Positions 18,148 to 26,517 are shown, counted from the first letter of the stretch. The stretch: DNA of 50,944 nucleotides from Nonomuraea terrae (GCF_004348995.1 NZ_SMKQ01000042.1:1-50944); one strand, 5' to 3'. Notes: generated from the letters alone by a model not told the origin. Numbers and translations are program-made.

Positions 18148-18764
18148 CCGACTACATCCGCGACGGAGCCGAGATCTACCGGCGTTCGTTCGCGACGATC
18201 CGCGCCGAGGCCGACCTCGACGGGATGCCGCCCGAGGTGGCGCAGGTGGCGGTACGCATGATCCACGCCTGCGGCATGACCGATCTCGTGACGGACCTGG
18301 ACTGGTCGCCGTCCGTGGTCGTCCGCGCGAGGCAGGCGCTGCGCCGGGGCGCGCCCGTGCTGTGCGACGCGAACATGGTCGCCGCCGGCGTCACCCGGCG
18401 CCGCCTGCCCGCCGACAACGACGTGGTGTGCACCCTGAACGATCCGAGCGTGCCGGACCTGGCCGCGAGGCTCGGCACCACCCGCAGCGCCGCCGCACTC
18501 GAACTGTGGCGCGACCGCCTCGACGGCGCGGTGGTCGCGGTGGGCAACGCGCCGACAGCCCTGTTCCGGCTGCTGGAGCTGGTCGCCGAGGGCGCGGGCC
18601 GACCGGCCGCGGTGCTCGGCATCCCGGTCGGCTTCATCGGGGCGGCCGAGTCCAAGCGGGCGCTGGCCGACAGCGACCTGGATCACCTGGTGGTGCACGG
18701 CCGCCGCGGCGGCAGTGCCATGACGGCGGCGGCGGTCAACGCCATCGCGAGCGAGGAAGAGTGA
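18144..18764 (+). CDS. cobH: Precorrin-8X methylmutase
   Basis: The 206-residue protein has the CobH/CbiC signature VRMIHACGM with catalytic His41, followed by [17 protein letters not shown] and [10 protein letters not shown]. It moves the C-11 methyl to C-12 to give hydrogenobyrinate. The TTG start overlaps the cobG stop (TTGA), with GAGGAAAGG just upstream. Its own TGA overlaps the GTG of cobIJ. Confidence 0.94.
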   Translation: MTDYIRDGAEIYRRSFATIRAEADLDGMPPEVAQVAVRMIHACGMTDLVTDLDWSPSVVVRARQALRRGAPVLCDANMVAAGVTRRRLPADNDVVCTLNDPSVPDLAARLGTTRSAAALELWRDRLDGAVVAVGNAPTALFRLLELVAEGAGRPAAVLGIPVGFIGAAESKRALADSDLDHLVVHGRRGGSAMTAAAVNAIASEEE

Positions 18765-20248
18765 ACGCGGTGACAGGACGGCTGTACGGGGTGGGGCTCG
18801 GGCCGGGGGATCCGGAGCTGGTCACCGTGAAGACGGCGCGGCTGATCGGCGCGGCCGACGTGATCGCCTACCACTCGGCCCGGCACGGGCGCAGCATCGC
18901 CCGCTCGATCGCGGAGCCGTACATGCGGGACGGCCAGATCGAGGAGCTGCTGCTCTACCCGCTGACCACGGAGACCACCGACCATCCGGGCGGCTACCAG
19001 GGCGCGCTGGACGACTTCTACGCCGACTGCGCCGAGCGGCTCGCCGCCCACCTGGACGCCGGGCGGACCGTGGTCGTGCTGGCCGAGGGCGACCCGCTGT
19101 TCTACGGCTCGTACATGCACATGCACAAGCGGCTCGCCCACCGCTTCCCGACCGAGGTGGTGCCCGGGGTGACCTCGGTCAGCGCCGCCTCCGCCGTGCT
19201 CGGCCGGCCGCTGGTCGAGCGGGACGAGGTGCTCACCGTGCTGCCCGGCACGCTGCCCGCCGACGTGCTGGCCGAGAAGCTGGCCGGCACCGACTCGGCG
19301 GCGGTGCTCAAGCTGGGGCGGACGTTCGGCAAGGTCCGCGACGCCCTGGCGCAGGCCGGCCGGCTGGACGACGCCTGGTACGTCGAGCGCGCCACCATGG
19401 ACGCCCAGCGGGTCGCGCCGCTGAAGGACGTGGACCCGGACGGCGTGCCGTACTTCTCGATGGCCCTGCTCGCCAGCCCGGCCGAGCGGACGTTCGTGCC
19501 CGAGCCCGCGCCCGCCGCGACCGCGGGCGAGGTCGTGGTGGTCGGGCTCGGCCCGGCGGGGCGGCCGTGGCTGACGCCGGAGGCGCAGGAGGCGCTGGCA
19601 GCGGCCACCGACATCGTCGGCTACGGCCCGTACGTGGACCGGGTGGCACCGAACCCGCGCCAGCGGCGGCACCGTACCGACAACCGGGTGGAGGCCGAGC
19701 GGGCCCGGCACGCGCTGGAGCTGGCCCGCGAGGGCGCGCGGGTGGCGGTGGTGTCGTCCGGGGATCCGGGCGTGTTCGCCATGGCGAGCGCGGTGCTGGA
19801 GGTCGCGGCGGACTTCCCCGACGTGCCGGTGCGGGTGGTCCCCGGGCTGACGGCCGCGCAGGCGGTGGCCAGTCGGGTGGGCGCGCCGCTGGGGCACGAC
19901 TACTGCGTGCTGTCGCTGTCGGACCTGCTCAAGCCGTGGGAGGTGGTGGCCGGCCGGCTGGAGGCCGCCGCCCGCGCGGACCTGGTGCTGGCGTTGTACA
20001 ACCCGGCCTCGCGCAGCCGTACGTGGCAGTTGCCCGCCGCCCGCGACATCCTGCTGCGGCACCGCGACCCCGCCACCCCGGTGGTGATCGGACGGAACGT
20101 CGGCGCCGCGGAGGAGACCGTCACCGTCACCACGCTCGGCGAGCTGGACCCGGCCCAGGTGGACATGCGCTGCCTGCTGATCATCGGCTCCTCCACGACC
20201 CGCCTCACCCCCCAGGGCACCGTCTACACCCCCCGCCGCTACCCCTGA
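18761..20248 (+). CDS. cobIJ: CobI-CobJ fusion: precorrin-2 C20- and precorrin-3B C17-methyltransferase
   Basis: The 495-residue fusion of two tetrapyrrole methylases comprises CobI at about 1-250 ([27 protein letters not shown]) and CobJ at about 256-495 ([40 protein letters not shown]). The first methylates C20 of precorrin-2. The second methylates C17 and contracts the ring after CobG. GTG at 18761 overlaps the cobH TGA (GTGA). GTG at 18770, nine bases further on, has a better distance from GAGGAAGA and is an alternative. The 3' end overlaps the convergent cobK by ten bases. Confidence 0.94.
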   Translation: MNAVTGRLYGVGLGPGDPELVTVKTARLIGAADVIAYHSARHGRSIARSIAEPYMRDGQIEELLLYPLTTETTDHPGGYQGALDDFYADCAERLAAHLDAGRTVVVLAEGDPLFYGSYMHMHKRLAHRFPTEVVPGVTSVSAASAVLGRPLVERDEVLTVLPGTLPADVLAEKLAGTDSAAVLKLGRTFGKVRDALAQAGRLDDAWYVERATMDAQRVAPLKDVDPDGVPYFSMALLASPAERTFVPEPAPAATAGEVVVVGLGPAGRPWLTPEAQEALAAATDIVGYGPYVDRVAPNPRQRRHRTDNRVEAERARHALELAREGARVAVVSSGDPGVFAMASAVLEVAADFPDVPVRVVPGLTAAQAVASRVGAPLGHDYCVLSLSDLLKPWEVVAGRLEAAARADLVLALYNPASRSRTWQLPAARDILLRHRDPATPVVIGRNVGAAEETVTVTTLGELDPAQVDMRCLLIIGSSTTRLTPQGTVYTPRRYP

Positions 20249-21015
20249 GCCGCCCAGGCCGCCGCGGCCTCGACGGTGTCCACCAGGTGGACGCCTCGGG
20301 GCAGGGGCGGCCGGTTCACCATGATCACCGGTAGGCCGAGCTCGCGCGCCGCGACGAGCTTGGCGGTGGTCATCCCGCCGCCGCTGTCCTTGGTGACCAG
20401 CACGTCCAGGCGGTGCCCGCGGATGAGCGCCCGTTCGCCTTCCACGGTGTACGGGCCCCGGTCGAGCAGCACGTGCACGTTGCCGGGCACGGGCGGCTCC
20501 GGCGGATCCACCGACCTGGCCAGCAGCCACACCCCCGCCGCTCCGGTGAAAACGGGCAGGCTCCGCCGCCCGGTGGTGAGGAACACCCGCACCGGCCGGT
20601 CGGCGGGCAGGTGGTGGCCACCGTCGGGGGCACTCCCCCAGCGGGCCAGGCGGCCGGCGGCCTCCTCCAGCGAGGCGACGCGATGCCAGCGGTCGTCCGG
20701 GCCCTCCTGCCAGCCCGGCCGGCGCAGGACCAGCAGCGGCACGCCGGTCATGGCCGACGCCTGCGCCGCCGAGGCCGTCATCCGGGCAGCGAACGGATGC
20801 GTGGCGTCCACCAGCGCGTCGATGCGTTCGTCGGCCAGCCACCGGGCCAGCCCGTCGGGACCGCCGAAGCCGCCCTCGCGGACCTCCCCCACCGGAAGCC
20901 GCGGGTTGCTCACCCGGCCGGCCAGCGACGACACCACGTGCGGCCCGCGGCCGGTCAGTTCGGCGGCGAGGGCCCGCGCCTCGGCGGTGCCCCCGAGGAT
21001 CAGGACCCGCCTCAC
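20239..21015 (-). CDS. cobK: Precorrin-6A reductase
   Basis: The 258-residue CobK/CbiJ protein has the nucleotide-binding start RRVLILGGTAEARALA and family blocks VDATHPFAARMTASA, LTTGRRSLPVF, VLLDRGPYTVEGE and VTKDSGGGMTTAKLVAAR. It reduces precorrin-6A with NADPH. The GTG overlaps the cobM TGA (GTGA at 21012-21015), so it is the last gene of the PPOX-cobL-cobM-cobK chain. Confidence 0.95.
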   Translation of the reverse strand: MRRVLILGGTAEARALAAELTGRGPHVVSSLAGRVSNPRLPVGEVREGGFGGPDGLARWLADERIDALVDATHPFAARMTASAAQASAMTGVPLLVLRRPGWQEGPDDRWHRVASLEEAAGRLARWGSAPDGGHHLPADRPVRVFLTTGRRSLPVFTGAAGVWLLARSVDPPEPPVPGNVHVLLDRGPYTVEGERALIRGHRLDVLVTKDSGGGMTTAKLVAARELGLPVIMVNRPPLPRGVHLVDTVEAAAAWAAQG

Positions 21016-21845
21016 GCCCGCTCCGGTTCGTCGAGCCCCTGTTCAGGGCGGCCCTGTCCCGCTCCGTCCCGTACGGACCGGTCCGGTTCCGCCCGATTCC
21101 GTTCGGGTCGGGTGCGGGCGGCGCTGTAGAGGTGGCTGTCGGGGAACTGGGTCGCCGACAGCACGCGGCCGACGACGATCACCGCGGTACGGCGGATGCC
21201 GGCCTCGCGGACCTGGCCGGCGATGGTCGCCAGCGTCCCGCGCAGGATCACCTCGTCGGCGCGGCTGGCCAGGGCCACCACCGCCACCGGGCAGTCCGCC
21301 CCGTACGACGGCAGCAGCTCGGCCACCACCGCGTCGATCCGCTGCACGGCGAGGTGCAGCACCATCGTGGCCCCGCTCGCGCCCAGGGTCCGCAGGTCCT
21401 CACCCGGCGGCATCGGCGTGGCGCGCGCCGACGTGCGGGTCAGGATGATCGTCTGCCCGACCCCCGGCACGGTCAGCTCCCGCCCCAGCGAGGCCGCCGC
21501 CGCCGCGAACGCCGGCACCCCGGGCACCACCTCGTACGGCACCCCCAGCGCGTCCAGCCGCCGCATCTGCTCGGCCACCGCGCTGAACACCGACGGGTCG
21601 CCGGAGTGCAACCGCGCCACGTCGAGCCCGTCGGCGTGGGCGGTGGCGAGCTCGGCCACGATCTCGTCGAGCGTCAGGTTCGCGGTGTCCACCAGCCGTG
21701 CCTCAGGAGGGCAGGAGTCGAGGAGCTCCCGGGGTACCAGCGACCCCGCGTACAGGCAGACCGGCGACGACTCCAGCCGGCGCAACCCGCGCAAGGTGAT
21801 CAGGTCGGCGGCGCCGGGGCCCGCCCCGATGAAGTACACGGTCAC
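21012..21845 (-). CDS. cobM: Precorrin-4 C11-methyltransferase
   Basis: The 277-residue tetrapyrrole methylase has GAGPGAADLITLRG at the N-terminus, HSGDPSVFSAVAEQ and LHLAVQRID, matching CobM/CbiF. Residues after about 245 form an Arg/Glu/Pro-rich low-complexity tail. GTG at 21845 is chosen because GGAAGGA lies six bases upstream and the conserved fold starts at once. It overlaps the stop of mini-ORF 3 (GTGA), and its own stop overlaps cobK. Confidence 0.93.
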   Translation of the reverse strand: MTVYFIGAGPGAADLITLRGLRRLESSPVCLYAGSLVPRELLDSCPPEARLVDTANLTLDEIVAELATAHADGLDVARLHSGDPSVFSAVAEQMRRLDALGVPYEVVPGVPAFAAAAASLGRELTVPGVGQTIILTRTSARATPMPPGEDLRTLGASGATMVLHLAVQRIDAVVAELLPSYGADCPVAVVALASRADEVILRGTLATIAGQVREAGIRRTAVIVVGRVLSATQFPDSHLYSAARTRPERNRAEPDRSVRDGAGQGRPEQGLDEPERA

Positions 21846-21880
21846 AGCGAGTCCTTCCAGATGACCGACCACACGGTCAT
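21842..21880 (-). CDS. Mini-ORF 3 of the cobL-cobM junction (12 residues)
   Basis: ATG...TGA encodes MTVWSVIWKDSL. AGGAAGG lies about seven bases upstream, the ATG overlaps the stop of mini-ORF 2 (ATGA) and the TGA overlaps the cobM GTG. The peptide copies the cobL C-terminus (VTVWSVTRRDAL; eight of twelve identical), so it arose by duplication of the junction. Its act of translation, rather than the peptide, is likely what matters (inference). Confidence 0.55.
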   Translation of the reverse strand: MTVWSVIWKDSL

Positions 21881-21912
21881 GGCGAGTCCTTCCTGATGTC
21901 CGGCCCGGTCAC
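21877..21912 (-). CDS. Mini-ORF 2 of the cobL-cobM junction (11 residues)
   Basis: GTG...TGA encodes MTGPDIRKDSP. It starts on the last bases of mini-ORF 1 (GTGA) and its stop overlaps the ATG of mini-ORF 3. It shares the (R/W)KDS(P/L) ending and the preceding AGGAAGGACTCGC with mini-ORF 3. Confidence 0.5.
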   Translation of the reverse strand: MTGPDIRKDSP

Positions 21913-21941
21913 GGCGAGCCTTGCTCCGGCGACACGGTCAC
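21909..21941 (-). CDS. Mini-ORF 1 of the cobL-cobM junction (10 residues)
   Basis: GTG...TGA encodes MTVSPEQGSP. The GTG overlaps the cobL TGA (GTGA) and is preceded by AGGAGGG in the cobL 3' end, so ribosomes ending cobL can restart here. Its stop overlaps the GTG of mini-ORF 2. Confidence 0.5.
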   Translation of the reverse strand: MTVSPEQGSP

Positions 21942-23155
21942 AGCGCATCCCTCCTGGTGACCGACCACACGGTCACCGGCATCGCGGCTCGCCAGCCCGT
22001 GAACGAGCCGACGGGCGAGGCCCGCTGCACGGCCAGCCGGACGAGGTCGCCGCCGACCCGGGCGTACCACCCGGCGACGACGGCCTCCGACTCCAGGGTG
22101 ACGGCGTTCACCACGAGCCTGCCGCCGGGGCGCAACGCCTCCCAGCAGGTCTCCAGCAGCCGGGGCACGGTCGCGCCGCCGCCGACGAACACCGCGTCCG
22201 GCGCCGGCAGGCCCGCCAGCGCGGCGGGCGCCCGGCCTTCGACGATCCGCAGCCCGGGCACGCCGAGCCGGTCGGCGTTGCGGGCGATGGCGGCGGCGCG
22301 GTCGGCGCGGCTCTCGATCGCCACGGCCGCGCAGGACGGATGGCCGCGCATCCATTCGACGGCGATGCTGCCCGCCCCGGCGCCCACGTCCCACAGCAGC
22401 TCGCCGGGCAGCGGCGCGAGCCGGGACAGGCTCACCGCGCGGACCTCCCGCTTGGTGAGCTGCCCGTCGTGCTCGTACGCCGCGTCGGGCAGGCCCGGCA
22501 CGCGGGCGAGCGGCTCGGCCTCGGGCCCGGGGACGCATTCGACGGCGATCACGTTCAGCGCCGAGCGGGCCGGGCCCGTCCAGGTGTCGGCGGTCGCCGC
22601 CGTGACGGATTCGCACGCCGCCCCCAGGTCGCACAGGACGGTCATCGGGCTGGGGCCGTACCCGAGCCCGGAGACCAGCCCCGCCACCAGGGACGGAGAG
22701 TCGACCCCGGAGCCCAGCACGACGACCCGCCGCCCCGGCACGACGGCCGCGTTCAGCGCGGCGGCGGGCCGGCCGACGAGACTGACGACGTCCACCTGCT
22801 CGACCGGCCAGCCCAGCCGGGCACACGCCAGCGACAGCGACGACACGTGTGGCAGCACCCTGACCTCGCAGGGCCCGAGGAGCCGGACCAGCGTCGAGCC
22901 GATGCCGTGGAACATCGGATCGCCACTGGCCAGCACGCAGATCTCACGTCCGGCGTAGCGCTCCATGAGCGCGGGCAGCGCGGGCAGCAGCGGCGACGGC
23001 CAGGCCACCCGCTCGGCGGCGGTGGCGGGCGACGCGGGCACGAGGTCGAGCTGCCGGGCAGCCCCCATGAGGACCTCGGCCACCTCGACCGCGCGCCGGG
23101 AGCCGGGCGCCAGCCCGTCCCAGCCGTCCGCGCCGATCCCGACGACGGTGATCAA
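21938..23155 (-). CDS. cobL: Precorrin-6Y C5,15-methyltransferase (decarboxylating)
   Basis: The 405-residue bifunctional CobL has an N-terminal CbiE-like methylase (ITVVGIGADGW, LASGDPMFHGIG) and a C-terminal CbiT-like Rossmann methyltransferase (LLWDVGAGAGSIAVEW, FVGGGATVPRLL). It methylates C5 and C15 and decarboxylates the C12 side chain. The TTG at 23155 overlaps the stop of the PPOX gene (TTGA). Its 3' end forms the first unit of the mini-ORF repeat. Confidence 0.94.
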   Translation of the reverse strand: MITVVGIGADGWDGLAPGSRRAVEVAEVLMGAARQLDLVPASPATAAERVAWPSPLLPALPALMERYAGREICVLASGDPMFHGIGSTLVRLLGPCEVRVLPHVSSLSLACARLGWPVEQVDVVSLVGRPAAALNAAVVPGRRVVVLGSGVDSPSLVAGLVSGLGYGPSPMTVLCDLGAACESVTAATADTWTGPARSALNVIAVECVPGPEAEPLARVPGLPDAAYEHDGQLTKREVRAVSLSRLAPLPGELLWDVGAGAGSIAVEWMRGHPSCAAVAIESRADRAAAIARNADRLGVPGLRIVEGRAPAALAGLPAPDAVFVGGGATVPRLLETCWEALRPGGRLVVNAVTLESEAVVAGWYARVGGDLVRLAVQRASPVGSFTGWRAAMPVTVWSVTRRDAL

Positions 23156-23538
23156 ACGTTGCCCAGCACGCGCGTCACCTGGATCTCCACGACCACCCGG
23201 GACGGGTTCGGCCGGGGCGGCTTGTAGCGGGCGGCGTAGCGGCGCTCGGCGTCGGCCACCTGCTCCGGTTCGGTACGCACCACCGCCCAGCCCTCCAGCG
23301 TCGACCAGCGGCGGCCGTCCACCTGGGTGAGCGCGACCGGCGCGCCGGACTCGCCGATGAGCCGGGCCTTGACGGAGGACCCCGAGGTGATCACCCGGGC
23401 GGTCGCGGTCGTCAGGTCCAGCGTCGCGCCCACCGGCACCGCGTGCGGCGGGCCGCCGGGGCGCGCGGTGGAGAGCGTGCACAGGTGCCGCTCCTGCCAG
23501 AATGCGGCGAAGGCGTCGCCCTGCTCGGCCAGGTTCAC
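23152..23538 (-). CDS. PPOX-class (pyridoxamine-phosphate-oxidase-like) flavin/F420 oxidoreductase
   Basis: The 128-residue split-barrel protein begins with FAAFWQERHLCTLSTARPGGPPHAVPVG and continues ITSGSSVKARLI, as in the small F420-dependent or FMN PPOX proteins of actinomycetes. The GTG is preceded by GAGGAGG. It is the first gene of the minus-strand cobL operon and is coupled to cobL by TTGA, so a role in corrin or cobalt redox chemistry is plausible but unproven. The cofactor cannot be settled from the sequence alone. Confidence 0.75.
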   Translation of the reverse strand: MNLAEQGDAFAAFWQERHLCTLSTARPGGPPHAVPVGATLDLTTATARVITSGSSVKARLIGESGAPVALTQVDGRRWSTLEGWAVVRTEPEQVADAERRYAARYKPPRPNPSRVVVEIQVTRVLGNV

Positions 23539-23605
23539 AGTCCTCCTCGGGGGAATACGCGCCGCACATCGTATATCTGCTGCTTTAGCGCGATTTATGC
23601 GTCCC

Positions 23606-23611
23606 TACACT
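23606..23611 (+). promoter_or_regulatory. -10 element of a leaderless cobF transcript
   Basis: TACACT ends seven bases before the GTG of cobF, and no SD precedes the GTG. The 80-base divergent gap with the PPOX gene is AT-rich for this window (TATATCTGCTGCTTTAGC), as expected for promoters. Confidence 0.5.
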
Positions 23612-23618
23612 CTTACGA

Positions 23619-24368
23619 GTGAAGCGTCTCCTCATCATCGGCATCGGCGCCGGGGATCCCGACCATCTCACCCTCCAGGCCGTCAAGGCCATCGCGGCCA
23701 CGGACGTGTTCTTCATCGTGGACAAGGGCGAGGTCAAGCACGATCTGGTGCAGCTGCGGCTGGACCTCATCGCCGAGCACGGCCGGCCGCCGTACCGAAT
23801 CGCCGAGGCGCGCGACCCCGAGCGCGACCGCACCGCGCCCGCGTACGCCGCCGCCGTGGACGACTGGCGCGCCCGCCGCGCGCGGGCGTGCGAGGCGCTG
23901 ATCCGCGACGCGCTCGGCGACGGCCAGACCGGCGCGTTCCTGGTTTGGGGCGACCCGGGCGTGTACGACAGCACGCTCGCCATCGTCGAGGACATCCTCG
24001 CCCGCGGGAACGTCGCCTTCGACTACGAGGTCATCCCCGGGATCAGCAGCGTGGCCGCGCTGACCGCCCGCCACCGCACGAGCCTGACGCGGGTCGGCCG
24101 CCCTGTGCACCTCACCACCGGCCGCCGCCTGGCCGAGCAGGGCCCGACCGCGGACGACGTGGTGATCATGCTGGACGCCCACTGCTCGTTCACCGGCCTC
24201 GACGACCACCACATCCACTGGGGCGCCTACCTGGGCACGCCCGACGAGATCCTCATCTCCGGCCCGGTGTCCGAGGTCGGCGAGCGCATCCGCGAGGTAC
24301 GCGCCGAGGCCCGCGCCCGCAAGGGCTGGATCATGGACACGTACCTGCTGCGCCGCCTGGAGGAGTGA
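23619..24368 (+). CDS. cobF: Precorrin-6A synthase (deacetylating)
   Basis: The 249-residue tetrapyrrole methylase begins KRLLIIGIGAGDPDHLTLQAVKA and has VWGDPGVYDSTL and MLDAHCSFTGL, matching CobF. CobF methylates C1 and removes the acetyl group from precorrin-5. It is specific to the aerobic pathway, consistent with cobG and cobN here. It stands as its own transcription unit, divergent from PPOX-cobL, with a likely leaderless GTG start. Confidence 0.93.
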   Translation: MKRLLIIGIGAGDPDHLTLQAVKAIAATDVFFIVDKGEVKHDLVQLRLDLIAEHGRPPYRIAEARDPERDRTAPAYAAAVDDWRARRARACEALIRDALGDGQTGAFLVWGDPGVYDSTLAIVEDILARGNVAFDYEVIPGISSVAALTARHRTSLTRVGRPVHLTTGRRLAEQGPTADDVVIMLDAHCSFTGLDDHHIHWGAYLGTPDEILISGPVSEVGERIREVRAEARARKGWIMDTYLLRRLEE

Positions 24369-24685
24369 TCACAGGAGCGCCCCGGCGAGCTCACGCCAGT
24401 GGGGCATCGCCGTCTCCCCGGCCGGAGCCCGACGACCTGTACGGCGACGTGGTCGGCGCCGGCCGCGACGTGGGCGTGGAGCTTGCGGACGACGGCGTCC
24501 AGGTCGCCCCAGAACACGAAGTCGTCGACGAGCCGGTCGCTGCCGCCGCCGGCGAGGTCCTCGTCCGCGTAACCCAGCCGGCGGAACTTCGCCACGTTGT
24601 AGGGGGTGCTCAGATAGCGCGCCAGGTGCTCGCGCGCGACCGCGCGGGCCTCGGCGGGATCGGGCTCGAACACCACCGGATTCGG
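24369..24685 (-). pseudogene. Relic of an LLM-class F420-dependent oxidoreductase (C-terminal part only)
   Basis: The minus-strand frame from about 24685 (VVFEPDPAEARAVAREHL, LSTPYNVAKFRRLGYADED, GGGSDRLVDDFVFWGD, AGADHVAVQVVG) matches the C-terminal third of luciferase-like F420 oxidoreductases. Near 24420 the frame shifts to reach the usual ending MPHWRELAGALL at 24369. The N-terminal two thirds, including the F420-binding core, are missing and replaced by the start of the next gene. It is therefore a truncated and frameshifted remnant. Confidence 0.7.
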
Positions 24686-24807
24686 ATTTCCTCGATGCGA
24701 CGGCGATGCGCCAGGTGGCCAGGGAGAACGGGGCCGGCCGGCAGGCGACCGGGGTCGCCGCGGCAGGGTCGAGCGAGCGCCTGCGCCGCGGGCGATACGG
24801 TCGGAGG

Positions 24808-25752
24808 GTGAGCACACCAGCGTTCGACACCGTGATCGCCCAGGCGCGCGACCTGCTCAGGTGGCGCTCTCCGCTGCGCACCGAGCTGTGGGCCGCCCGG
24901 CTCACGGCCGAGCTCCAGGAGAGCGGGCAGGCGGAGCCGTTCCTGCGCCGGCTGCGCGAGGACGGCGGCCAGGAGGCGCTCCTGACCCTCGCCGCCCTGG
25001 CCGCGGTCGGCGGCGCCGAAGGCCCCGACGCGGCGCGGGCCCTGCCTGGCTGGGTGCACAGGATGGGCCGGGTGACCTGCGAAGGCGGCTGGTACGGCAA
25101 GGCCGACCCCTACGGCGAGCAGGTCCTGGCCGTGCTGTCGTTCCGCTACGAGAACGGCAAGGAGCCCCACATCCTCGTCGTCGGCCTCGGCCAGCCCCAG
25201 GGCGGCCTGGCCGTGGACGCGCTGGTCGAGGAGACGACGTTCCTCGACGACCTGGGGCTGCGGCCGGCCGAGCCGGGCGTGGCCGCGGGCCGCATCCTCG
25301 ACGCGTTCGAGCTGGGCGACCAGATCATGGGGGCGGCCGTCGCCGGCACGCTGCCGGGCGTCCGGCCGCTGGCGACGGCCCGCGCGCTCACGGTGCCGGG
25401 GCTCGTGCGCGGGGCCCCCGACGACACCGTGGCCCGGTTCGAGGAGGTGCCCGACCTGCCGGGGGCGCGGGAGGCGTTCGGGAAGCTCGCAGAGTTCCTC
25501 GGCGACCGGCCGCTGTGGTGGAGCCCGGCGCGGGTCTCGCAGTTCCTGACGTCGTGGCTGCCCAGGGAGGCGATCCTGTCGGAGGCGGCGATCGAGGCCA
25601 TGCCCGAGGTCGTACGCGCCTGGACCCGCTACTGCGGAGACCAGCCGGCGGTGCTGCGCCAGATCGACGAGGACGCGCCCCGCCTGCCCGCGCTCATGGC
25701 CGACGAGTCGCTCGCCGGCCTCGGCAAACGCCTCGCCCTCCGGCGCGCCTGA
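24808..25752 (+). CDS. Conserved hypothetical protein
   Basis: The 314-residue cytoplasmic protein has no signal or membrane segment. It contains a distinctive central block (GGWYGKADPYGEQVLAVLSF, HILVVGLGQPQGGLAVDALV) and a C-terminal segment with RPLWWSPARVSQFLTSWLP. I do not recognise a functional family. GTG at 24808 is chosen from codon usage and conserved-looking sequence; GGAGG abuts it directly, and GATACG about ten bases upstream may be a -10 of a near-leaderless transcript. It ends six bases before the convergent TetR gene. Confidence 0.6.
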   Translation: MSTPAFDTVIAQARDLLRWRSPLRTELWAARLTAELQESGQAEPFLRRLREDGGQEALLTLAALAAVGGAEGPDAARALPGWVHRMGRVTCEGGWYGKADPYGEQVLAVLSFRYENGKEPHILVVGLGQPQGGLAVDALVEETTFLDDLGLRPAEPGVAAGRILDAFELGDQIMGAAVAGTLPGVRPLATARALTVPGLVRGAPDDTVARFEEVPDLPGAREAFGKLAEFLGDRPLWWSPARVSQFLTSWLPREAILSEAAIEAMPEVVRAWTRYCGDQPAVLRQIDEDAPRLPALMADESLAGLGKRLALRRA

Positions 25753-25758
25753 CCGCCG

Positions 25759-26466
25759 TCACGCGCCCACCGCCCGCAGCTGGGCGGCGGCGCTGCTCAG
25801 CAGCATGTCGAGCGCGGTGCGGTACGCGCTGTCGTTCATCCGGGCCACCAGCAGCGGCGCGGTGGCGGCGATGTTCGGGTGGGTCTCGGCCGGCAGCCGC
25901 GCGTACGTGTCGCGCCACACCTCCTCGTCGCCCTCCCGCGCCGCCTTCGGCAGGGCGAGGGTGGCGGCGTCGAGGATGGCGAAGGCCAGGCTCTGGTCGA
26001 TGAAGGCGTGGTAGATCCGCACCGCGTCGGCGTCGGGGAACCCGGCCCCGCGCAGGACGCCGAGGATCGTCTCGTCGCTGGCCACCTCGTTCGGCCGCCC
26101 GGTCACCCGGCTCGCGGTGAGCACGGCGGCCTGCGGGTGCGCCAGGTACGCGTGGTGGATCCGCAGCCCGAGATCCCGCAGGTCGGCCCGCCAGTCGCCG
26201 GTGGGCCGCCAGTCGGCCATCGCGTGCCCGAACAGCTCGTCGGCGATCGCCAGGATCAGGTCGTCCATACCGCGGAAGTAGCGGTAGACGGCGCTGGCGT
26301 CCGCGCCGAGCGCGAGGCCGAGGCGGCGCGCGGTCAGCCCGTCGGCGCCGTGCTCGCGCAACATCCGCAGCGCGGTCTCGACGATGAGCCCGTGCGTGAG
26401 CACCTGCCCCTGCTTGGTCGGACGCCGCCGCCGGCGGTCCGCCTCCGGCACCACCCGCTTGGCCAT
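25759..26466 (-). CDS. TetR/AcrR-family transcriptional regulator
   Basis: The 235-residue regulator has a basic N-terminal extension (MAKRVVPEADRRRRR) and a TetR helix-turn-helix (IVETALRMLREHGADGLTARRLGLALGADASAVYRYF). The C-terminal ligand domain (YHAFIDQSLAFAILD) resembles the TetR_C subgroup common in actinomycetes. It is divergent from the saccharopine-dehydrogenase-like gene, with a roughly 100-base gap holding inverted repeats, so it probably represses itself and that gene. Confidence 0.85.
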   Translation of the reverse strand: MAKRVVPEADRRRRRPTKQGQVLTHGLIVETALRMLREHGADGLTARRLGLALGADASAVYRYFRGMDDLILAIADELFGHAMADWRPTGDWRADLRDLGLRIHHAYLAHPQAAVLTASRVTGRPNEVASDETILGVLRGAGFPDADAVRIYHAFIDQSLAFAILDAATLALPKAAREGDEEVWRDTYARLPAETHPNIAATAPLLVARMNDSAYRTALDMLLSSAAAQLRAVGA

Positions 26467-26480
26467 GAGCGCGTCTCCTT

Positions 26481-26517
26481 ATGCCAACGCCATTGACGTT
26501 GATCAGCTTACTGGCAT
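26481..26517. promoter_or_regulatory. Candidate TetR operator and promoter between divergent genes
   Basis: Two nested inverted repeats are present: CAACG(26485-26489)/CGTTG(26497-26501), and ATGCCA(26481-26486)/TGGCAT(26512-26517). A perfect -35-like TTGACG sits at 26493-26498 and TATACA lies at 26524-26529. Binding of the adjacent TetR protein is inferred. Confidence 0.45.

Larger units (their letters stand above)
21842..21976 (-). repeat. Four degenerate tandem units at the cobL-cobM junction
   Basis: On the minus strand four units of about 35, 29, 32 and 35 bases follow each other. Each opens with (G/A)TGACCG and ends in a purine-rich stretch plus GCGCT, TCGCC or TCGCT just before the next start. 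Units 1 and 4 share a 17-base block (TGACCGTGTGGTCGGTC). Unit 1 is the cobL 3' end, units 2-4 hold the three mini-ORFs, and cobM starts with the same GTGACCGTGT. Confidence 0.8.

Noticed and set aside
18092..18760. Plus-strand frame running into cobIJ from within cobH
   Set aside because: Arg/Gly-rich shadow of cobH. The real cobIJ begins at GTG 18761 or 18770.
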